Source: Canna indica
Taxonomy: Eukaryota; Streptophyta; Magnoliopsida; Zingiberales; Cannaceae
Length of the DNA: 64,000 nucleotides
Assembly (NCBI GenBank): GCA_034359265.1
Contig: CP136898.1
Location: forward strand, 3,288,501 to 3,352,500
Direction: 5' to 3'
Within the stretch, counting starts at the first letter, position 1; the number at the start of each line of letters is the position of its first letter. The notes under the pieces are model-generated. The model saw only the letters and a program-made list of their open reading frames with translations, was not told the origin of the DNA and made no database searches. Positions 14,461 through 24,420 of the stretch are shown in pieces. Made by a program: the position numbers and the translations under genes.

Positions 14461-15635
14461 AGAGCCTGCCAATTCCCAAGTACTTTGTATAACATGGGCT
14501 ACAATATTACATATGAATGCGTATGTAAATTGCGGAAAACTTACGGTAAATTGTGTTATTAATCCAAATGCATTCTAAGCATTACAAATAATTGAACGTT
14601 GGATTTTCGTACAGTGACAATCTTTTTTATTAAGCAAATTCATTAGTTTAAGGACATTCTGAATAGGGGATTTTAGATTAATCATTGGATTTGTAAAACT
14701 TACTAAAGCAGGCGAGTCATCGCACGTCACTAAACGATTTTATTTGTTAGGGCCAAATACAGTTGCAAACAATGGCCTAGGAATAATAAATTGGGTATCA
14801 TAATTCGCAAATAATATAATATATTTGTAAATACAGTTATTTTATTTAGATTTATTAAAGGGGCGTTTGGTTGCCCGCAAGTACAAATACTGTAAAATTT
14901 ATTTACATGCAAAAGCAAAGCTCGCAAATAAATTTTGCAAGGGGTGACGCAAATGTGTACCTAATTGGATAAATAAAAATACAAAGTCATGAAGATCTTA
15001 AGTAGAAATGATATTTTTCCACTGATTTAATCAAGTAATTCCGTCACTCATTTTCTCAAAATTAATTACAGAAAATATTAAAAGACTAGAAAACAGATGA
15101 TAGAATAATATTACAGCTTGTTGCACGTACATTGTTTTATATAATGTGAAGACCTGTGCTTTTCAGGAATCTCACTAATTGATGTTTCTTAAGATATTAT
15201 AACAGCTCGTTAATCAAAATTTAGTGTAGTAAATATAACAAAATTTAAAAAGGTCAAAAGTAAAATCCTCTTTCTCAAATTTTTAAATATTATTGTATTT
15301 TTAATTAAACATAGTATTATTATTCATTGTTCACTTTTTTTTACCTGAACGACTAGGTCCAACCTCACAAACTTATATTCTTAAAGAAAATAATATATAA
15401 CTGGTCAGTCATTAAAATTATAGTATAAATAGTTCAATTATCAATTAATATCAACTTTTTGCATATTTATCTTTTATTACAACAAGGAAAACAAGATTTA
15501 CTTGTTATATGTATATCCAATTATATGTTATTCTGATGAACTGTTTTGTTTACCGGATTAGTTTAGAAGTTAAATTACGATAGTAATCTAATTCAGACGA
15601 GAAAGATAATTTACGAATATTTAATTTAATTTGTA

Positions 15636-15760
15636 GGAGTTCTTTTTTAAAAGAACCCTCAAAAAATTGGCGTATACTGCTTAATGTGGCGAGCACACGG
15701 TATTCTTTAGTAAAAGGCGAAAGAATAGTTCGCTTTGTGCTCACCACGCAGCTGCGTGAT
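15636..15760 (-). ncRNA. U5: U5 spliceosomal snRNA, copy 1
   Basis: Read on the minus strand, the sequence holds TTCTTT-CGCCTTTTACT-AAAGAA: the U5 loop I with its invariant GCCUUUUAC, closed by a 6-bp stem. This is enclosed by the outer stem GGTGAGCAC / GTGTGCTCGCC. Downstream is a single-stranded Sm site CAATTTTTTGAG, then a terminal hairpin GGTTCTTTT/AAAAGAAC ending ACTCC. About 125 nt is the normal plant U5 length. Loop I holds the exon ends during both splicing steps in the U5 snRNP. A TATA-like box and USE lie upstream at the spacing of a Pol II snRNA gene. The 5' end is set by that spacing and is approximate. The perfect palindrome CACGCAGCTGCGTG is at the 5' end. Confidence 0.9.
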
Positions 15761-15780
15761 GTGAAACCTCTAGTAGGTTC

Positions 15781-15834
15781 GGTATTTGTAAAGGCACATA
15801 TGGACAGAAGATTCTGTATCAAGCTATGTGGGAC
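15781..15834 (-). promoter_or_regulatory. snRNA promoter: TATA-like box and USE, U5 copy 1
   Basis: Minus strand: TACAAATACC (15781-15790) lies about 25 bases before the inferred start, and GTCCCACATAG (15824-15834) about 64-74 bases before it. The latter matches the plant upstream sequence element RTCCCACATCG at 9 of 11 positions. USE-to-TATA spacing of about 33-34 bases marks a Pol II rather than Pol III snRNA promoter. Confidence 0.85.
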
Positions 15835-15936
15835 TAAAAGACTAACGCAATGCACGGAAGCACGTAGTCGAAGTGCGACTAAGAAAACCCAACGCAAACT
15901 TGCTCGAACCCGCAGTCGTTGCCCGAGGCGATCGAG

Positions 15937-16193
15937 ATGAAGGCAGTGGTCATCACGAGTCCCGGTGGCCCTGAAGTGCTCCAGTTAGAGGAGGTGGGAA
16001 CCCGCTTTCCGTGACGACGAGGTCCTCTCTCCCTGGAAGATCGGCGATCAGGTACTCGTCCACCTTCCCATGTTAATTACGCTGTTCTTTTGGTCTCATA
16101 AGCAGCAGTAAAGATTAATCCTCCAATTCGAAGTTGAATTTTTCTTATGCTTTAAAGGACAATATGCGATCTTTGTCAGAACAAGCTACAACC
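15937..16193 (+). pseudogene. Oxidoreductase 5' pseudogene copy (unit 2)
   Basis: The copy covers exon 1 and the first part of intron 1 of the gene at 16761. Relative to that gene, two bases are missing in the GAGGTGGAGGAACCC stretch, which shifts the frame and gives a TGA six codons after the GAGGTG block. About 110 bases of exon 1 (from CATCAAGGTGGAG to GGGAAGTCCG) are also deleted. The exon end CGGCGATCAG and the following intron sequence, including GCTGTTCTTTTGGTCTCATA, remain. No downstream exons follow. Confidence 0.9.
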
Positions 16194-16448
16194 TTTATTT
16201 ATACCTTATTATCATATTAAATATTAATGTTAACTTTTTTCTGCTCAAATAGTTTTATTATTATATTAATGTCATTTTTTGCATATTTATTTTTTATTAC
16301 CTCAAACATAAATAACCGGCAAATTTTTAACCAAAAAATTACAAGATATTCTGATAAACATACTTATAACGGTAATATTTATAAGAAAACACACAAAGCT
16401 AATACAGATGAGAAACAAAATATATTTGAACATTTAATTTGATTTATC

Positions 16449-16574
16449 GGAGTTCTTTGGAAAAAGAACACCTCCAAAAATTGGCGTATGCTGCTTAATG
16501 CGGCGAGCACACGGTATTCTTTAGTAAAAGGCGAAAGAATAGTTCGCTCTGTGCTCACCACGCAGCTGCGTGAT
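16449..16574 (-). ncRNA. U5: U5 spliceosomal snRNA, copy 2
   Basis: The minus strand shows the same U5 architecture as the copy at 15636-15760: outer stem GGTGAGCAC / GTGTGCTCGCC, inner stem TTCTTT/AAAGAA around loop CGCCTTTTACT, Sm site CCAATTTTTGGAG, and terminal hairpin GTTCTTT-TTCC-AAAGAAC ending ACTCC. The two copies differ at scattered positions. The Sm site here (AATTTTTGG) is closer to consensus, and the terminal stem differs but keeps pairing, which suggests both RNAs can fold. The 5' end is inferred from promoter spacing. It is transcribed away from the oxidoreductase gene, whose ATG lies 187 bases upstream. Confidence 0.9.
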
Positions 16575-16594
16575 TTGCTATTCCTCGTAAGTGA

Positions 16595-16648
16595 GATATT
16601 TGTTTTGGTACATAAGGACTGCAGATTGCAGTGCAAGAAATGTGGGAC
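16595..16648 (-). promoter_or_regulatory. snRNA promoter: TATA-like box and USE, U5 copy 2
   Basis: Minus strand: ACAAATATC (16595-16603) about 25 bases and GTCCCACATTT (16638-16648) about 64-74 bases upstream of the inferred U5 start. Spacing equals that of copy 1. Only 112 bases separate the USE from the ATG of the divergent oxidoreductase gene, so both transcripts must start from one compact region. Confidence 0.85.
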
Positions 16649-16760
16649 TAAAAGACTCAACGCGAACTATTTGCACGGAAGCCCGTAGTCGAAGTGCGAC
16701 TAAGAAAACCCAACGCAATATACTTGCACGGACCCGCAGTCGTTGCCCGAGGTGATCGAG

Positions 16761-18387
16761 ATGAAGGCAGTAGTGATTACGAGTCCCGGTGGCCCTGAAG
16801 TGCTCCAGTTGCAGGAGGTGGAGGAACCCGCTTTCCGTGACGACGAGGTCCTCATCAAGGTGGAGGCCTCCGCTCTCAACCGCGCGGACACTGTCCAGAG
16901 AAAGGGCTTCTATCCGCCACCCAAGGGGGCGAGTCCGTACCCTGGCCTAGAGTGCTCCGGCACCGTCGTTGCCGTCGGGAAGTCCGTCTCTCGCTGGAGC
17001 GTCGGCGATCAGGTACCGTCCACCTTCCCATGTTGATTACGCTGTTCTTTTGGTCTCATAAGCAGCAGTAAGATTAATCTTCTAATTCAAAGTTGAATTT
17101 TTCTTATTCTTTAAAGGAAAATATGCGACCTTTGTCAGAACAAGCTACAACCTTTAGCCAATTAGGTTTGGGATTACGGCGACTTTAGGGCTTTTCCGTG
17201 TAAATGTGTTCTGTATTTTTTGAATCTCTATTAAGTATTTGTTACGTGGATTACTGTTCTAGATTAATGTTTGAAGAAGAATTGTTTCACGAACAAGATT
17301 CCAGTTGTAATTAAGCTGGAATTTTGAAGCATTGTTTGGTATTTTCATAGTCTTTTTTAAAATTAGGTTTAGATATTGTTTGTAACTATATTATTGTCTT
17401 TATAAGCAGAACTATAAGATATTTTTCATGAAAATTAGGTTCTGTACCTTTTTTTATACAGGAGTAATGAACTAATTTTGTTCATCCTCTATAGGTTTGT
17501 GCCCTTCTAACTGGAGGTGGGTATGCGGAGATGGTAGCAGTACCTGCTGGGCAGGTTCTTCCCATCCCAGAAGGTGTATCTTTGAGAGATGCTGCAAGTG
17601 TTCCTGAAGTGGCATGCACGGTGTGGTCAACTGTTTTCATGATGAGCCGGCTTTCACCAGGCGAGACTTTTTTGGTAAGTGTTTTTCAATTTGTGTCTAT
17701 GTATTCAAATGATTATACATGGTCTATGCTTTTATTTGCTGTCACTAACATTGTGTCAGTAGCAACTACATTGATGACCTTCTGGTGCATATGCTGATAT
17801 GCAAGTCTTCAAAGGATCATGCCAAATATATTGCATGCCATCGCTATTAGCTAATCAGATTGAGGGCCTATTGTTTGGGAATAGTGAAGTCAAATATCAT
17901 GACTGACAATATTTCTACCGATCAATTAAAAATTAAAAATTTAGGATTTATGACATCTAACTTAATTCATATGTTAATAGGATATTCCATATGAGTTCGT
18001 ATGATATATTTATTCCTAATTGTTGTTCAAATAGATAATGGAGGAAGGAGCATCAGTTTTAGCATTTTGTGGGACCAGCAAGAAGTATAGTAGGCAATTT
18101 ACTGATTTATACTGCCCAATATCACTTATGAATACCAACAGATACTGAGCTGTATGGTCTATAACTCTATTTTCAACTTGAAGAGACTAATGTAATACAA
18201 ACTTGTACTAGTATATGAAATCATGTCTTATGAATGTATACACAAATGCTTGAGTACATAGCTACTTATAATAATTGCTTAGATGTCATTCTTCTTTAAA
18301 ATTGAATAGATAAAAAATAACTCATGCAATCTACCTCCAAAAATATTCACAGGTAGTTTAAGGATAAATTAATAATTTTAATAAATG

Positions 18388-18422
<35 letters not shown>

Positions 18423-21291
18423 CGCGCGCGCAATATCTTTATTGTTTATGTACCTTTTTTCTTGCATGGTAATGTATTGCATACAATAAATAAATAAAAA
18501 TAAAAACGTATGTCAACATTCAAAACTCTTAAATTTAATATCATATTTGACATATATAGCACATTACTGGAACATTATTAATTATTTACTTGTGGTTTAT
18601 CGGATTCATAAGTCATCTGACTCATCTTCATAACAGAAGCTGATTGCACAATTAAAATATAAAAAAGAACACCCTCGAGAAAGGCATCTTCCTTCAACTT
18701 GTTTAGATCCTCCATTAATATGTAATTGTGAATTACTGTAGCAAGTTAGATGATAAATATGTGGCTCTGTATTGAATATAATGAACAAGAGAGAATGAGT
18801 GCATTTTTTGCAAATGCCTACAAGTACCAGAGTTCTTTTTTTTAGAAGAATCTTGTACTCATTTCATAAGTGAGGAAATCATACAGGACAATAAGGGAGA
18901 TGGAAGAAACAGAAAGTTGCTCTCAGCTTTCTACAGTTCAAAATTGGGCATATGTTTTATCAGTGCAGTTGGGCATGTGTTTTATCGGTGCAGTTATTTT
19001 CAATGCTCCCTACAAGTTACAGAGTTGGGCATTTGCTTTACACAAATCAAAAAGTTGGGTTTATCTTTTCTTTTACTTTGATGGTAATAATCTTTCAGCT
19101 AAATCAAAATATCACAATGAATTTTTCCAATGTTCATATAAGTGGAGTTCCCTCTTTGACTGTTCTATGAAAATGCCATAAGTAATTGTCGAAAGTAACT
19201 GTAAACTTTCATCAATTCAGTTAAGTCGATATGCTTTACAGGATAAATCCTAATAGTTCACTTTTCACTTTATGTTACTCTATTCCTTGAATTCTCAGGT
19301 TCATGGTGGATCTAGTGGAATTGGTACCTTCGCTATTCAGATAGCTAAGCACCTTGGAATTAGAGTGTTTGTCACAGCAGGTACAAATGTACAATAGCAT
19401 AAATAGAAAAGTTATTTTACGAAGAAATTTTATATGCCGGCACGAGATAGTGATACTTCTCTAATATGTTAAAATTTTATCAATGCTTAAGTTAAGAATT
19501 TGGCTAATTATCGGCCTATACTCCTTGCACAGGCCAACATGGCATTTGTATTATAACTTTCTACATAGTACATTTTGACCCTTGCCAGAGCAGTCGTTGT
19601 AGTTTACTTGTTACTAATTTCATGTTTTTCTGTTTGAATTGCATTTGACCAGGAAGTGAAGAAAAATTGGTTGCTTGCAAGAATCTTGGTGCTGATGTTT
19701 GCATAAATTACAAACTAGAAGATTTTGTTGCAAGGGTAAAGGAAGAAACTGGAGGAAAGGGTATGCCCTCTGTATCCATCAAGCTTGGATTGCAATACAG
19801 ATATCTAAAGAGCAAGAAGTATCTTTGATGCAGGTGTAGATGTTATACTGGACAATATTGGCGGGCCATACTTGCAAAGAAATCTTGAGAGCTTGTCCAT
19901 GGATGGTAGGCTTTTTATCATTGGTTTCATGGGTGGAGCAGTAGCAGAAGTAAACTTGTCCTGTCTATTGTCAAGGCGCCTTACTGTACAATGTATCCTC
20001 CTCTCTTTCTTTTCAAGTTTCTGTTATTATTTTGCATGACTCAAGGTAGTATGAAATAGATATTGCCATTTATTTCTTATGCTGTAGAATCTTGCCTTTA
20101 ATTTTGGTAAGGATGAATTCACATTTTCCTTCAATATGAAGCCACATTCAATATGGATGTGGAAGTCCTAACTCCCATTCTTCATAGCTCTAAAGTATTT
20201 ATTTGAATGATGCTATGATGGTGAGTGGCAGTGGCGTATACACGTTGACAAATGGGGGACATTTTGTCCCCCTTTTTTTTTTAAAAAAAAAGTCATTAGT
20301 AAATTTTATAGAGGTTTTTTTAGCATAAGGTTTGTGAAAAATAAAGCACTCAATAATATGAGCGATGTATGATTATTTAGTAACTTTATAGAGGCTGAAA
20401 TATAGTCAAAGTTTACTAATGATGCTATCATTAGTCGTTTCCAAAATATGAGAAGCCGTAGAAGATAATTGTGAGATACAGTAGGTCGCTTCTCATTCAT
20501 TAAATTATGTAATTCAGTTTTTGATCAATTATTTCTTTCGATTTTCTTTTATAGAATTATATATTTTGTGTATTTTTACACAATTATACTGTACCGTACC
20601 ACGGGGCAAGCCCCCGCACCCCCAAATTATAATTGAACACCCTAATTTCAATTTTATATTTTTTTATGTCCCCCATTTTTAAAATCCTGCATATGCCCCT
20701 GGTGAGTGGGATCTTTTGGGCGAAATTACTATTTACTATGAAAAGCATTTTGTTAAACATTAGCTTGTAGTTTGACTATTGATATGGAGCTGAACAGATC
20801 TCAAGGATACAACAAAGACACTGTCTTTTATGATTTCTTTTTTTCCTTTGGAGAATTTATGTATTAATACAGAAGGTGGTTCCCCTGCCAAAGAACTTCT
20901 ATAGGAATATTATTATTTTCTTGCAATTATCAAACTATGGATTAATTGCAAGAGCTTAAGTTTGACATAATATGTCAAATATTCTTCATTGGAGGACCCA
21001 CATGTATGAGTTTGATTGTGTGCTTTATATGACATTAGTACTTGGTCTTGCTTTTAGAATTTGTAGTTTAATCACAATGTAACTTTTGTTTCAGCTGCTG
21101 GCTTGCGGAATAGAAGCATCGAAAATAAAGCCCAGATAGTCAGTGAGGTGGAGAAGCATGTCTGGCCAGCCATTGCAGCTGGCAAGGTGAAGCCCATTGT
21201 TTACAAGTCCTTTCCTCTTTCTGAAGCTGCTGAGGCTCACAGGCTAATGGAAAGCAGTTCTCACATTGGCAAAATTCTGCTAATTCCATGA
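16761..21291 (+). CDS. NAD(P)H quinone oxidoreductase, PIG3-like (zinc-less MDR family)
   Basis: Six exons: 16761-17012, 17495-17674, 19299-19380, 19653-19760, 19834-19992, 21095-21291, giving 325 aa. The product is a medium-chain reductase of the quinone oxidoreductase branch, predicted to reduce quinones or related electrophiles with NADPH, most likely in the cytosol. Residues 1-110 form the GroES-like catalytic domain ([17 protein letters not shown]; no zinc-binding Cys set). Exon 3 starts the Rossmann fold with [20 protein letters not shown], about residues 145-164, the nucleotide-binding loop. The C-terminus ends [12 protein letters not shown]. Exon 1 is GC-rich and has no predicted transit peptide. 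The start is the ATG at 16761; the same ATG is conserved in both truncated copies upstream. Intron 2 (1.6 kb) holds a microsatellite and intron 5 a hAT element. Confidence 0.94.
18385..18432. repeat. Compound microsatellite (TA)n(TG)n(CG)n
   Basis: An uninterrupted alternating purine-pyrimidine run in oxidoreductase intron 2: TA repeats, then TG, then CG. Such a run can adopt Z-DNA and is likely length-polymorphic. Confidence 0.95.
20229..20701. mobile_element. Non-autonomous hAT element in oxidoreductase intron 5
   Basis: The 473-base element starts CAGTGGCGTATACA and ends TGCATATGCCCCTG, which are inverted complements with a few mismatches. It is flanked by a perfect 8-bp target-site duplication, GTGAGTGG, at 20221-20228 and 20702-20709. 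Terminal CAG..CTG and an 8-bp duplication define the hAT superfamily. No transposase frame is present. Just inside the ends are GGGGGAC/GTCCCCC blocks. Confidence 0.93.
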
Positions 21292-24200
21292 ACCCAAGCA
21301 TATTACAGTAGACAACAACCTTAGTTACTTAAAATAAAAGGTTTGCGCTCTGCGGTGATATATGTATTGCTCATGTGTTTGTAGTAGTATCATTAAGTGT
21401 TATAAAATTAAATCAAAATTTTACTTTTCTGCTATTTCTTGTTAAATTCATCAGGCATCCCAATAGTAGGAAATTCATGGGACTGGTGTAATGAAGTTTG
21501 CATGTGGATTCAAATTTGATAATTATTGGATTGGATCGGATACCATATTTATGTATGTTCCTACTTTTTATTTAATCAGATATTTTTCTTGGTTCAGAAT
21601 TGAAGGATGGATGTCCATATTATTAGTTTGGATCCAACTTTTGTTAACAATTTTATTGGATTCATTGGCGCCGTTGCTGCTACGGAAATTTTCACCTTGT
21701 GGTGCTCGTATTACTTAAATTTATACTGATTCTAAATATTATCGGTGTTGATCTGCCACCAATTGTTGGTTCAACTGATCCAATTAGTTCGTCATTTGGG
21801 TATAGTTGTTTAAAAAAAATGGACTATAGCATGTTGCAAATTTTGTCCAATCTCTTGTTAATTACACTTCTGTGATTAATCAAATATTTCTAGTTGCAAG
21901 CTGCAAATATATTTACCGCTGGCCAAATAATGAAGTTAATAATTTACAATATTTGATATTACAGGCAATTATTATTTACAAACATTTTGACCAGTAGCAA
22001 ATGCGCTCTTAATTTTATGTTGAGCCAGTCAGGTGGACTTTAAGAATTGTTTGGCATACAGAATTAGGATCCAAGGAAAATTACCATACAAGATCTTAGT
22101 GAAAAAATGTAGGCATTGATAAGTATAACAAAATTATTTGCAAATTATTTTACATTTGTATTAGCATCGTTTCATTTTGCTGCTTGCTTGCTTAGGACAT
22201 GAAATTGAGAACAGTGGGGAAACAGACAGTAATGTGTAGTCCATGTGAAGAACTGAGAATGTAATTATTCCCAAAAAAACAACGTACTTAGATACATTCA
22301 TCTAAGATAACTAATTACACAGTTCATGCTGCAACTCTAAAGTCGACGGTGAATAGCTCCAAATTTTCCATCTACTACGAAGAACCATTTTCTGAACCAT
22401 TTGCTCCAACATTTCCAACAAAAAACTAACTGGAGCTAAAGATCCATAATACAAAGGATATTTTTTATCCTCAAAAAGCAACAAAAATAGGAATTGATTT
22501 ATGCCATCCCGATGCACTAACAAGGACAATTAATGGCAGATCGTAACAAACCATATTGATCGCTCCGCAAGAATGCAGAAAAAGCATACACACCAAAATT
22601 ACATTGACAAAGTAAATACATATTCTATATATGTTAATAACATTGTTTAGAAGACATTCCTATTAATTATTCCCAGAACACGGAAAATCATAGGTACAGA
22701 ATCGCACCATTTAAAGCGACAATATTTTCCTCATGTATATATTTACACCTTACGACATGGGCTAAATCATTGAAGAAAATTATGCCCTTCATTCAAAGGA
22801 CAATCATAAACCATATGAAGCTTCCCAATAGCACAAATCAGGAAGAGATAGGATTGAGACTTTCATCTGCACTAAACAGCAAAAAAACCCTGATAAGCAC
22901 CCAAAACTTCCTACCAGAACCACTACAAGGAAAATGTATTTGGAACTAAATATGCGTCATAGCTGGGTATTGTGAACAGTCAAGTGTAGGATAGAAACTA
23001 CTTCAAACTACTTGATAAATGCCAATTATATAAGTAATTAGTCTAGAAGCAAATAAGCAAGTGACTATTCCACAATATGTGTGGTACAAGCATAAGAACA
23101 ATCTTGAGCAATTTTTGGTTAAAGAGGTAAGTTGGAAGGCCAATCTCTAATTGGTTATAGTATTTTGCAGACAGAAATTAGTTGGAGGATAACTGAAGGT
23201 ATTTCAGTTATTTGTGAACTAAATCTTGTTTGAATCCTAGATATTCACACAATTAGTTGACCAGATATGTAGTGTGTAGTTAATCATGTTCTGGAATGAT
23301 TGAGGCGGCTTTGACTTGTTACTACTATTTTTCACTTGCACTGTTTCCCATTTCACCCTAGTTTGCTAATACACAGTAAGCAGACACTTCTCTGCAGATT
23401 TTTTATATTAATCATTATTTTGTTGTCAACTGATTTCAAATGTCACTGTGAAGTTTGTCTTCCTAACTAATACAGGATCTGATTGTGTGCGAGTACTTAC
23501 ATAATCTTCAACTGATAAGCTACAAGTATGCAACTTATTTTCCATTTACATCACCAAAGTACCGTTCCAAACTTGCTGAAATGAACACATTTGGAGCAGT
23601 CTGTTGTGGTCGGTCCGGTGTAACATGGAGTAGATATTTGATGAATCTCTGCAGCAACAAAGGCAAAACATGTTAATTGGCACTTCGAATTGCATTTTGA
23701 ACAGACTGGTGTCATTTTCCAGTCTTGTAAATAAAGATATTACTACTAAACCCATCTTGATAGCCAAAATAAATTAAATAGATAAACATTAAACATACTA
23801 ATTTAACTGATTGGTAGAACTGAATTCTCAAGTTGCAGAAGAAAAAGAATTCTCAAGTTGCGAAGGAATGGCATCCAAATAAGCATTAATGTGGACTTAA
23901 CTCTGTGAATGATCAACAATTGACAACATAAGGTGGAGAAACTATATCAATGAACAATATCATGGGCCATTGAATGTTTCTGAAAATATGACAGTTTGTA
24001 AGATTGAAAACGTTCTTTTCATTTCTCATTCCATAGATAAGCAAGACTACAAATCTCATATGCCATTCTTTTTTGGGCTATCAAAGCTAAAGTCAATAAG
24101 TTGGAACCCAATCCTAAGGTTAATTCTCACATATACTTTCAAGCAACAAGCGTGTTATGTATTGAAGACAACAGCCTGGACTAAGCACAAGCACATACAA

Positions 24201-24420
24201 GTCACAGAAGGCTATTGGCTAGAGAGGATGGAAACAGAATTTGAAACTGTCTGATGGTCAATAAATTAAATAAAAAAAATATGGCAATACAAAGCTTCAG
24301 TTAAAATGTGAGGATTCAAGAATCACTAGGTGGTCATAAGCAGAATAAACAAATTGGGATAGTCATATAGGATTAGCCAAAAAAATGTTAATAGTCTGCC
24401 ATAATTGAATCATGAGCGTA
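21292..24420. other. Convergent intergenic region, oxidoreductase to PEX22
   Basis: The two genes converge here. The start is the oxidoreductase 3'UTR (to about 21420). The rest is AT-rich with short frames on both strands that show no recognisable domain. The last coding exon and 3'UTR of PEX22 may lie within 22800-24420 on the minus strand. I saw no transposon ends. Confidence 0.5.

Larger units (their letters stand above)
14330..16193. repeat. Segmental duplication unit 2
   Basis: It begins with the RPS25 3'UTR copy, continues with 14935-15380 (matching 11890-12680 piecewise) and 15385-15480 (matching 12870-12970). It then carries an intact-looking U5 snRNA gene (-) and a defective oxidoreductase 5' end including about 150 bases of intron 1. 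About 16193 the match to intron 1 stops and unit 3 begins, with AT-rich DNA resembling 15420-15480. Unit 2 lacks both inverted-repeat insertions found in unit 1. Confidence 0.8.

Noticed and set aside
15550..15940. A 115-aa minus-strand frame and an 84-aa plus-strand frame
   Set aside because: They read through the U5 snRNA and the duplicated promoter; the conserved signal is RNA structure, not protein.
16379..16660. A 93-aa minus-strand frame
   Set aside because: It covers U5 copy 2 and shares only the snRNA sequence with the frame at 15550.
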